The notes beneath the pieces are model-generated. The model was given only the letters and a program-made list of their open reading frames with translations. It did no database searches and was not told where the DNA came from. From NCBI GenBank assembly GCA_025937075.1, contig JAICSD010000329.1, forward strand, positions 1-5,338: a stretch of DNA of 5,338 bases. The letters run 5' to 3'. Positions 1-5,056 of the stretch are shown piece after piece. The translations under genes and the position numbers were made by a program. Origin of the DNA: Vicinamibacteria bacterium. GTDB lineage: Bacteria; Acidobacteriota; Vicinamibacteria; Vicinamibacterales; 2-12-FULL-66-21. Position 1 is the stretch's first letter. The number at the start of each line of letters is the position of its first letter.

Positions 1-196
1 CCGTCACCTCGATGCCGTTCATCTTCGGCATCGCGACGTCCACGATGAGGATGTCGGGCGCGTGCTCCTCACACAGGCGCATCGCCTCGAGGCCGTCCGC
101 GGCTTCGCCGACGACGGTGAGATCGGGCTGGGTTTCGAGCAGGCTGCGCAGGCCGCGGCGGACGATGCCGTGATCGTCAGCCAGCAGCACGCGCAA
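1..196 (-). CDS. NarL/FixJ-type response regulator, N-terminal receiver part (partial, runs off the left edge)
   Basis: Receiver (REC) domain of a two-component response regulator that would accept phosphate from the adjacent histidine kinase. Only the first 65 residues are in the window. The protein begins MRVLLADDHGIVRRGLRSLL. It shows the acidic pair D7/D8, the phosphoacceptor D53 in the stretch IVDVAMPKMNG, and the conserved proline P57 and G61 that follow it. This spacing is typical of NarL/FixJ-family regulators. The LuxR-type helix-turn-helix expected at the C-terminus lies outside the window, so the DNA-binding class is inferred from the receiver style and the HPK7 kinase partner. The start is TTG at 196-194 because the receiver fold begins exactly there and a GGAGG sits 6 nt upstream. 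The gene overlaps the 3' end of the kinase gene by 20 nt in another frame, so the two are probably co-transcribed and translationally coupled. Confidence 0.9.
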   Translation of the reverse strand, partial: MRVLLADDHGIVRRGLRSLLETQPDLTVVGEAADGLEAMRLCEEHAPDILIVDVAMPKMNGIEVT

Positions 197-1565
197 GTCG
201 ATCCTCCACCTGCGGCACGACCGGCAGGAACAGCGCGAGCGTCGTCCCCGCGCCCGCGGCGCTGCGTACGGTCATCGTCCCGTGCAGCTCCTTCACGCGC
301 TCTTCGATGCCGCGAAGCCCGAGGCCGCGCCGGCGCGCGACGTCGATCCCGACGCCGTTGTCGATGACGCGGACCTCGAGACCGGTCGGTCGTCCGGTGA
401 TCGAAATGCGCACCTGCGTCGCGCGCGAATGGCGCACGCAGTTCGTCAGCGCTTCCTGCACCGCCCGGTAGATGCAGGTGCGATAGCGATCCTCGAGCGT
501 ATCGATGTCCCCGTCGACCGTGAGATCGATCGGGATGTTCGCCCGGCGGCTCACGTCGCGCACCAGCCACTCCAGCGCGGGCTGCAGGCCGAAGTCGTCC
601 AGCATGCTCGGCCTGAGGCCGAGTGCGAGATCGCGGACGACGCGGACGACGCTGTCCAGGAGCTGCCGGCACTCGACGACGGCCGCGCCCACCGGCGTCT
701 CTCCCGGCGTGCGAAGGCGATCGACCCGTCCCAGCTCCATGCGGAGCGCCGTCAGGATCTGGCCGACGTGATCGTGCAGCTCGCGCGAGAGCTTCTTGCG
801 CTCCTCTTCCTGTGTCGCGACGAGCTGCTGCGAGAGGTAACGCATCTGGCGCTCTGCATCCTCACTGATCTCGCGCTGCCCTTCCGAGCGCCGTTCGAGC
901 ACGCGCAGACGGGTGACCGCGATTGACGCGAGCACGATGCCGAGCGAAAGCGTCCACCCGAGCAGCTTGCGCAGGTCCGTCCGCAGGGCGTCGTACCTGC
1001 GCGCCACCTCGACGCGCTGCGCCTTGAGGTTGGCGTTGTTCAGCTCCTCGATCTGTTCGGCGATGGTGAGGACCGCGTCGCGGCGCGGCAGGACTTCTCT
1101 GCGAAGGAACCGCGCGCTCAGGAACTGCTTCTCCGCCGGCGTCCAGTCGAACAGCGGCTCGAACGCCGTCCAGTACTCTTCCAGCTTCGCCTGCAGATTG
1201 GCGATCCGTTCGTCGTCATCGCTGCCGCGGCGCGCCACGGCGGCGAGTTCCGAGAGCGTCGCGAGATTTCTCGTGCGGAACTCCGCGAGCTTCTGCCGGT
1301 ACTCCGGCGCGTGCTCGCGCTCGGTGTCGAGCAGGTAATCGCGTACGAAAATTCCCGACAGGTTGACGTCGTCGCGGAGGCTGCGCAGCTTCTCGTCGAC
1401 ATCGCGGTGGTGCGTGTTCAACTGGTCGAGCTGCGTGTAGATCTCCTGTGCTTTCCGTGACGCGGTGTACAGGGAGAGCGCGACCAGGACCAGCAGCCCT
1501 CCGAGCCCGAGCGCAGCGACGGGCCATGTGCGGACCCGCCACTGCCGCCAAATCGATGGAGCCAT
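177..1565 (-). CDS. Membrane-bound sensor histidine kinase, HPK7/NarL-type (HisKA_3 plus HATPase)
   Basis: Sensor kinase of 462 residues that should autophosphorylate on a histidine and pass the phosphate to the response regulator encoded just downstream. Residues about 15-34 form a first membrane helix. Residues about 35-200 are a charged, mostly helical extracytoplasmic sensor region with no cysteine, which I cannot assign to a named ligand. Residues about 202-220 form a second helix. A coiled-coil-like linker (about 221-255) leads into the HisKA_3 dimerisation domain with RELHDHVGQ, phosphoacceptor H264. The ATPase domain shows the N box QEALTN (N375), the G1 box DNGVGI (402-407) and the G2 box GLGLRGI (414-420). 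No HAMP or PAS domain is obvious. The ATG at 1565 gives a sensible N-terminus; the ribosome site is weak (GAAGAG, 2 nt away). It is divergent from the GT20 synthase gene across a short gap, so they may share regulation. The signal sensed is unknown. Confidence 0.93.
   Translation of the reverse strand: MAPSIWRQWRVRTWPVAALGLGGLLVLVALSLYTASRKAQEIYTQLDQLNTHHRDVDEKLRSLRDDVNLSGIFVRDYLLDTEREHAPEYRQKLAEFRTRNLATLSELAAVARRGSDDDERIANLQAKLEEYWTAFEPLFDWTPAEKQFLSARFLRREVLPRRDAVLTIAEQIEELNNANLKAQRVEVARRYDALRTDLRKLLGWTLSLGIVLASIAVTRLRVLERRSEGQREISEDAERQMRYLSQQLVATQEEERKKLSRELHDHVGQILTALRMELGRVDRLRTPGETPVGAAVVECRQLLDSVVRVVRDLALGLRPSMLDDFGLQPALEWLVRDVSRRANIPIDLTVDGDIDTLEDRYRTCIYRAVQEALTNCVRHSRATQVRISITGRPTGLEVRVIDNGVGIDVARRRGLGLRGIEERVKELHGTMTVRSAAGAGTTLALFLPVVPQVEDRLARAAG
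203..207 (-). promoter_or_regulatory. Shine-Dalgarno GGAGG that fixes the TTG start of the response regulator
   Basis: Read on the minus strand, GGAGG is followed by 6 nt (ATCGAC) and then TTG. There is no ATG near the beginning of the receiver domain, so this site supports TTG as the real start. It lies inside the last codons of the histidine kinase gene. Confidence 0.7.
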
Positions 1566-1675
1566 TGCTCTTCACAGCGTACAACGCCGGCTGCCCCGGC
1601 GATATCGGGTGAAGGGGGGAGCTGGGGCGCAAGCCCAACCGCCGAACGGTCGAGCTTGGGCGGCTCCCCCGCGAA
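1566..1675. other. Divergent intergenic region between histidine kinase and GT20 synthase genes
   Basis: Promoters for both divergent genes should lie here, or up to 1741 if the synthase starts at 1742. I could not find a convincing -35/-10 pair on either strand. What is visible is secondary structure. A 5-bp hairpin, GCCGG/CCGGC with a 5-nt loop, sits at 1586-1600. A larger inverted repeat at 1615-1670 is listed separately. The region could hold an operator for the neighbouring response regulator, but no repeated half-site supports that directly. Confidence 0.5.
1615..1670. repeat. Two-tier inverted repeat upstream of the GT20 synthase gene
   Basis: GGGGGAGC (1615-1622) is the perfect reverse complement of GCTCCCCC (1663-1670). 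Further in, GCCCAA (1633-1638) pairs with TTGGGC (1656-1661). An alternative local fold is GGGC (1625-1628), a GCAA tetraloop of GNRA type, then GCCC (1633-1636). The two folds compete for the same GCCC. The right arm ends 5 nt before the ATG at 1676. It may be a regulatory leader structure, a regulator-binding palindrome, or a small dispersed palindromic repeat; the sequence alone does not decide. Confidence 0.6.
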
Positions 1676-3316
1676 ATGTCGCGAACTCCCCCGTTGACCC
1701 GATTCCCTCACACGCCGCGCTGGGATTTACTGGTCCCAGACATGAGACACGACATCAATCTGCTGACACCATCTATCACCGACGACCTGCCGCTGGCCTC
1801 GTCGCGGGCGTTGCTGAATCCGGCTTCGGACGGCCGCCGCGTCATCGTGCTCGCCAACCGCGAGCCGCTCAGCCACGAATGGGACGCCGATGGTCGCATC
1901 ACCACCAAAGTTTCCACCAGCGGCCTCGTCACCGCGTCGGAGCCACTCGTACGCGACTCGGGCGGCGTCTGGGTCGCGCACGGCAGCGGCAGCGCCGATC
2001 GCGTTGTCGTCGATCGCTGGGACGGGGTGATGATCCCGGCGGAAGATCCGGCGTACCGGCTGCGCCGCGTGTGGCTGGACGATGCGGAACAGGACGGCTA
2101 CTACTACGGGTTCGCGAACGACGGCCTGTGGCCGTTGTGCCACCGTGTGCACGTCCGGCCCGAGTTCCGCTCCGCAGATTTCGACATGTACTGGACCATC
2201 AACGCGCGCTTCGCCGACGCCGTGTGCGACGAGGCGCAGGACGATCCGGCGCTCGTCTTCGTGCAGGACTATCACTTCGCGCTCGCGCCGCTGATGATTC
2301 GGGAGCGCCTGCCGTTCAGCACGATCGCCGGCTTCTGGCACATCCCGTGGCCGAGCGTCGAGCGCCTCGAGATCTGCCCGTGGGCGGCCTATCTCGTCGA
2401 AGGCATGCTGGGTGCGGACCTGTTCGGGTTCCAGACGCCGCAGGACTGCGCCCACTTCCTCCACGCCGCGGAATCGCTCGTTGGCGCGGAGGTCGATCGG
2501 CGGCGTGCGGTGGTGACCTACGAGGGACGGCAGACCGAGGTGCGCGCGTATCCCGCGTCCGTTCAGGCCCAGCCGGCCTGCGTTCGCGAGCTGGGGTCGG
2601 CCGATCGCTGCGCGCGCGCGCTTCGTTCGCGCCTCGGCGTGCGCGAACGCGATCGGATCGTCCTCGGCGTCGATCGGCTGGACTACACGAAGGGTATCGA
2701 GGAGAAGATCCTCGCGTTCGAACGTCTGCTCGACGCGTATCCGCAGTTCGTGGATTCGCTCGTGCTCGTCCAGATCGCGCAGCCCAGCCGCCAGCGCCTG
2801 AAGCCGTATCAGGAGGTGCGGGAGCGCGTGGTCGCCGCCGCGGCGCGCGTGAACGCCCGGTTTGCGACGGCCGACTGGCGCCCGATCGTGCTGATCGAAG
2901 AGGCGCAGGGGCCGGCCGACGTCTATCGGCTCTATCGCGCCGCCGACGTGTGCTACGTCGGCAGCCTGCACGACGGGATGAATCTCGTCGCGAAGGAGTT
3001 CGTGACCGCGCGCGACGACGACCGCGGCGTGCTGGTCTTGAGCGGCTTCGCGGGAGCGGCGCTCGAGCTCAGGGACGCTGTCGTCATCAATCCGTACGAC
3101 GTCGAGGGCACCGCAAACGCGCTGGCGTCCGCGCTCGAGATGAACGCCGTCGAGCAGCAGCACTGCATGCGACGCATGCGCGCGCACATCCACGCGTGGG
3201 ACGCGCGTGCGTGGGGCGCACGGCTGCTCGAGGATGCCGAACGCGCCGGCCCCGTGTCCGACGTGCAACTGCCCGATACCAAAGGATCGAGTCCGCTCCC
3301 CATCAGCCTTGGATGA
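1676..3316 (+). CDS. otsA: GT20 family glycosyltransferase, trehalose-6-phosphate synthase type
   Basis: A 546-residue cytoplasmic retaining glycosyltransferase of family GT20. The standard reaction is transfer of glucose from a nucleotide sugar to glucose-6-phosphate, giving trehalose-6-phosphate, for osmotic or desiccation protection. The N-terminal Rossmann half starts near residue 54 (RRVIVLANREP) and includes SGLVTA (82-87), GVWVAHGSG (97-105), YYYGFANDGLWPLCH (142-156), VFVQDYH with D198, and GFWHIPWPS with H222. The C-terminal half has GVDRLDYTKG, whose R334 and K339 match the donor-phosphate-binding Arg/Lys of E. coli OtsA. It also has LHDGMNLVAKEF with D433, N436 and E441, matching the conserved donor site. 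The length is slightly above the usual 450-500 residues because of a roughly 50-residue N-terminal extension. The start is uncertain: neither ATG 1676 nor the in-frame ATG 1742 (residue 23) has a clear ribosome site. No trehalose-6-phosphate phosphatase gene is adjacent. Acceptor specificity, for example glucosylglycerol-phosphate synthesis, cannot be excluded. Confidence 0.9.
   Translation: MSRTPPLTRFPHTPRWDLLVPDMRHDINLLTPSITDDLPLASSRALLNPASDGRRVIVLANREPLSHEWDADGRITTKVSTSGLVTASEPLVRDSGGVWVAHGSGSADRVVVDRWDGVMIPAEDPAYRLRRVWLDDAEQDGYYYGFANDGLWPLCHRVHVRPEFRSADFDMYWTINARFADAVCDEAQDDPALVFVQDYHFALAPLMIRERLPFSTIAGFWHIPWPSVERLEICPWAAYLVEGMLGADLFGFQTPQDCAHFLHAAESLVGAEVDRRRAVVTYEGRQTEVRAYPASVQAQPACVRELGSADRCARALRSRLGVRERDRIVLGVDRLDYTKGIEEKILAFERLLDAYPQFVDSLVLVQIAQPSRQRLKPYQEVRERVVAAAARVNARFATADWRPIVLIEEAQGPADVYRLYRAADVCYVGSLHDGMNLVAKEFVTARDDDRGVLVLSGFAGAALELRDAVVINPYDVEGTANALASALEMNAVEQQHCMRRMRAHIHAWDARAWGARLLEDAERAGPVSDVQLPDTKGSSPLPISLG
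1720..1739. repeat. Short hairpin just before the alternative start codon of the GT20 synthase
   Basis: CTGGGA (1720-1725) and TCCCAG (1734-1739) are perfect reverse complements around an 8-nt loop. The second arm ends 2 nt before the in-frame ATG at 1742. If translation begins at 1742, this hairpin occupies the place where a ribosome site would be. If it begins at 1676, it is simply part of the coding sequence. Confidence 0.5.
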
Positions 3317-3371
3317 CGTCTCGCGCCAAAGGAGGTGGTGCCAGAGGGAGAACACAGTGGACATGCTCGGA
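3317..3371 (+). other. Non-coding spacer with a strong Shine-Dalgarno-like run but no convincing gene
   Basis: Directly after the GT20 synthase stop, AAAGGAGGTG (3328-3337) is a near-perfect match to the sequence that pairs with the 3' end of 16S rRNA. A second purine site GGGAG (3346-3350) stands 6 nt before GTG 3357, which is in frame with ATG 3363. The frame from 3357 or 3363 stays open to 3647. However, it runs antisense through the well-supported small membrane protein gene, and its translation is arginine- and serine-rich with no recognisable fold. A GTG at 3338 gives only 32 residues. It may be a leaderless remnant, a short peptide, or coincidence. Confidence 0.35.
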
Positions 3372-3455
3372 GGCCAGGCGCGCAGGGAGACTCACGCAGG
3401 TGTATCCCCGGCGCGCGCTGGCCTTCGGGCTCGTAGCGCGGAACTTCAGTTCCGC
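3372..3455. repeat. Compound palindromic element between convergent genes (possible bidirectional terminator or REP-like repeat)
   Basis: Three overlapping stem-loops are visible. First, GGCCAGGCGCGC (3372-3383) pairs with GCGCGCGCTGGCC (3411-3423), making 12 base pairs with one bulged G at 3417. Inside it, GGGA (3385-3388) pairs with TCCC (3405-3408) and CAC (3393-3395) with GTG (3400-3402). Second, as an alternative, CGCGCT (3414-3419) pairs with AGCGCG (3435-3440), capped by GCC-TTCG-GGC (3421-3430), a stable UUCG tetraloop. Third, GCGGAAC (3438-3444) pairs with GTTCCGC (3449-3455) around a 4-nt loop. No T-run follows on either strand, so it is not a textbook intrinsic terminator. It overlaps the last two codons and stop of the minus-strand gene ending at 3446. 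Confidence 0.65.
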
Positions 3456-3694
3456 AGATCGCGCGGACTGCCTTCTACGCGCGACAGATATCGCAGCAAT
3501 CCCAGATTGAGGAGCAAACAGAACAGGCTCGCGACGGCGGCCGGCCAGATGACACTCTCGTCGCCGCCGAGGTACGCGTTCATCGTCGCGGTCAGCAGCC
3601 AGAGCTGCAGGATGACGACGATCAGGACGAAGCCGAGCATCCCGTAGACGATCGTGGTGCGCTGCTCGCGCGCGAAGGGACGTCGGCGAGGCAT
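3446..3694 (-). CDS. Small two-helix membrane protein of the Mo/Fe-S/Rieske operon (resembles DUF6755)
   Basis: An 82-residue integral membrane protein, the last gene of the redox operon within the window. The N-terminus is basic (MPRRRPFAREQR). Residues about 14-36 form one membrane helix and about 49-70 a second, joined by a short loop (YLGGDESV). The basic ends suggest that both termini face the cytoplasm. The likely role is anchoring or stabilising the Rieske/Fe-S complex; no cofactor ligands are visible. I recall similar small proteins, annotated DUF6755, beside Rieske proteins in Acidobacteria, but this is from memory and was not checked. The ATG at 3694 lies 1 nt after the Rieske stop. 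GAGG (3705-3708) lies about 11 nt upstream, inside the Rieske gene. A longer in-frame start at 3790 is rejected because it would overlap the Rieske coding sequence by 95 nt and add a low-complexity Arg/Ser segment. The last codons and stop fall in a palindromic element. Confidence 0.8.
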   Translation of the reverse strand: MPRRRPFAREQRTTIVYGMLGFVLIVVILQLWLLTATMNAYLGGDESVIWPAAVASLFCLLLNLGLLRYLSRVEGSPRDLRN

Positions 3695-3695
3695 G

Positions 3696-4373
3696 TCAGG
3701 TGGTCCTCGGCTCGACGCCCGTCGCGTAGATCTCGTGTCCCCGCACGTCGAGCACGATGCGAGCGAGCGGGCGGCGCGGCGGGCCGGCAATCGGCCGCCC
3801 GGATCGCAGATCGAACAAGCCCTCGTGACAGGGGCACGCCAGCACCCCGCGATCGGGCTTCGGAATGACGGCGCAGGACAGGTGCGTGCACTTCTGGCTG
3901 TAGGCGACGAGGTCGCGTTCTCCGAGCCGCGTCAGCACGCACGGATCGTCATCACTCGGGTACGTGAACACTATGGAGGCGCCGACGGCCACCTCGTCGA
4001 GAGATGAGATACGCCGGACCTCGCCGCGGCCGCGGCGCTTCCGCCACCAGTCCTGCGCGGCAATCCACAGCTGCCCCACCCACAAGGCACCGCTGGTGAG
4101 CACCATGAACTTCATGAAGTCACGGCGCTCGACGTAGTGATCCTGAGGCCAGTCGATCGGAAAGTCGTGGCGCCACGCCGGCTGCGCGTCCGTGGGCCGG
4201 TAGTCCGGCGCGATCGTGATCAGCTCGCGATCGCGGCGCGCCAGATAGAGGTCCGCGGGGGCCGTGCCCGTCAGGCCTTCGCGTCCGGGGGAATCGATGC
4301 GCGCGTCGACAGGCGCAGGTGAGGGATCTTCCGCCTGAAGGCGGCCGCCACGAGTGGGCTGGTCATCGGCCAT
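3696..4373 (-). CDS. Rieske [2Fe-2S] protein with membrane anchor and long hydrophilic N-terminal tail
   Basis: A 225-residue electron-transfer subunit with a C-terminal Rieske domain. The cluster-binding boxes are CTHLSC (162-167) and CPCHEG (180-185). C162, H164, C180 and H183 should hold the [2Fe-2S] cluster, and C167 and C182 are placed to form the disulfide of bc1-type Rieske proteins. GPP (197-199) matches the family's Pro loop. The CPCH box is followed by EG where many relatives have GS. The first 80 residues are hydrophilic and Pro/Asp-rich. Then comes RRDFMK (83-88), a twin-arginine-like motif, and one hydrophobic helix (about 89-106), followed by a very basic stretch RKRRGRGEVRR (111-121). 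The ATG at 4373 overlaps the upstream ferredoxin stop by 1 nt (TGATG), and GGAG lies 8 nt upstream. The operon context points to electron exchange between an Fe-S/molybdenum enzyme and the membrane or a cytochrome. The partner is outside the window or unknown. Confidence 0.9.
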   Translation of the reverse strand: MADDQPTRGGRLQAEDPSPAPVDARIDSPGREGLTGTAPADLYLARRDRELITIAPDYRPTDAQPAWRHDFPIDWPQDHYVERRDFMKFMVLTSGALWVGQLWIAAQDWWRKRRGRGEVRRISSLDEVAVGASIVFTYPSDDDPCVLTRLGERDLVAYSQKCTHLSCAVIPKPDRGVLACPCHEGLFDLRSGRPIAGPPRRPLARIVLDVRGHEIYATGVEPRTT

Positions 4374-5056
4374 CAGGGAGTCTCCACGTCTGCAAAGGGA
4401 TCGGCGTCCGGCGGCGATCCGGCGTCGCGCGCCGCAGCCGCGCGCAGCGGGATTGCGCGGCTCGGCGGCCGTTCGTCCATCGCGGCGGTGACGTCCACGT
4501 AGGCGGTCCGCGCGGCGAGCTGCCGCGGCACCATCGTGAACACGCGCGTCGTAATCGTCTGGTTGCCGAACTGGAAGACGTTCGTCGGAGCGCTCAACGG
4601 CCGGAGCTCCTCGATCTCGTCGAGCGTCCCGAAGAAGAGCGCCTGGCTCGGGCACACCGTCGCGCACATCGGCTTGCGGCCGACGCTCGATCGGTCGTAG
4701 CACATGTCGCACTTCATCATGATCTGGCGATCCTCGTACAGCTCCGGGACGCCGAACGGGCACGCCATCACGCAGTTGCCGCACGCGATGCAGCGGGGCT
4801 TGCGCGCGGATTGCACGACGCCGTCGCCCGTGCGCTTGATCGCGTCCGCGGGACACACCTCGGCGCACGTCGGCTGCTCGCAGTGCATGCAGACGACGGG
4901 GACGGTCTGGATGCTCTCCGGACGGTTGACGTACTCGACATGGATCATCGATTCGCCGCGATGCGTGTCGCACTCCGTGCACGCCTGCACGCACGCCTGG
5001 CAGCCGATGCAGCGGCTCGGATCGATGAAGAAGTGCAGGTATTCGGGCTTAGTCAT
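4373..5056 (-). CDS. Four-cluster [4Fe-4S] ferredoxin-type electron-transfer subunit (DmsB/NrfC-like beta subunit)
   Basis: A 227-residue iron-sulfur protein, the electron-wire subunit of a molybdopterin oxidoreductase. Four cysteine groups are visible: C16-x2-C19-x2-C22-x3-C26; C56-x2-C59-x4-C64-x3-C68; C89-x2-C92-x2-C95-x3-C99; and C116-x2-C119-x11-C131-x3-C135. Each of the first three is followed, directly or shortly after, by the usual ferredoxin surroundings (for example CPADAI and CPFGV), and the last ends CPSQAL. An extra C29 is not needed for ligation. This is the layout of DmsB-, NrfC- and PsrB-type subunits. No signal peptide or twin-arginine motif is seen, so export would need a signal on the partner. 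Residues about 185-227 form an Ala/Pro/Asp-rich tail with no cysteine. The ATG at 5056 overlaps the end of the molybdopterin gene by 8 nt, and the stop overlaps the Rieske ATG by 1 nt, indicating a coupled operon. Confidence 0.93.
   Translation of the reverse strand: MTKPEYLHFFIDPSRCIGCQACVQACTECDTHRGESMIHVEYVNRPESIQTVPVVCMHCEQPTCAEVCPADAIKRTGDGVVQSARKPRCIACGNCVMACPFGVPELYEDRQIMMKCDMCYDRSSVGRKPMCATVCPSQALFFGTLDEIEELRPLSAPTNVFQFGNQTITTRVFTMVPRQLAARTAYVDVTAAMDERPPSRAIPLRAAAARDAGSPPDADPFADVETP
4382..4385 (-). promoter_or_regulatory. Shine-Dalgarno GGAG for the Rieske gene
   Basis: On the minus strand, GGAG is followed by 8 nt and then ATG 4373. The site lies inside the final codons of the ferredoxin gene. 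It decides the Rieske start against a much longer open frame reaching back to 4994, which overlaps the ferredoxin in another frame. Together with the TGATG stop/start overlap it supports translational coupling. Confidence 0.6.

Noticed and set aside
19..672. 217-codon minus-strand frame across the kinase/regulator junction
   Set aside because: Arg/Ala-rich shadow of the kinase and receiver genes, whose motifs lie in other frames.
3165..3179. Perfect 15-bp odd palindrome GCATGCG-A-CGCATGC inside the synthase gene
   Set aside because: It encodes the ordinary His-Cys-Met-Arg-Arg-Met-Arg stretch of the C-terminal helix, where repeated Met-Arg codons explain it; no other copy or context supports a site.
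1727..3364. 545-codon open frame on the minus strand, opposite the GT20 synthase
   Set aside because: It is the antisense mirror of a gene with clear catalytic motifs. Its translation is His/Arg/Glu-rich without domains, as expected from GC-rich codon bias.
3338..3436. 32-residue reading frame from GTG 3338 just after the strong Shine-Dalgarno run
   Set aside because: Only 2 nt separate GGAGG from the GTG, which is too short for normal initiation. The peptide has no membrane or toxin-like character and ends inside the palindrome.
3372..3455. Classic Rho-independent terminator between the convergent genes
   Set aside because: Stems are strong, but no T-run follows on either strand, so it is listed as a palindromic element rather than a terminator.
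1465..3510. 681-codon open frame on the plus strand overlapping the synthase in another frame
   Set aside because: The product is extremely arginine-rich low-complexity sequence; the real synthase uses the neighbouring frame with all GT20 motifs.
3696..4994. Long 432-codon version of the Rieske gene starting at 4994
   Set aside because: The extra N-terminal part overlaps the four-cluster ferredoxin gene in another frame and is Arg-rich shadow. ATG 4373 with GGAG and the TGATG overlap is the better start.
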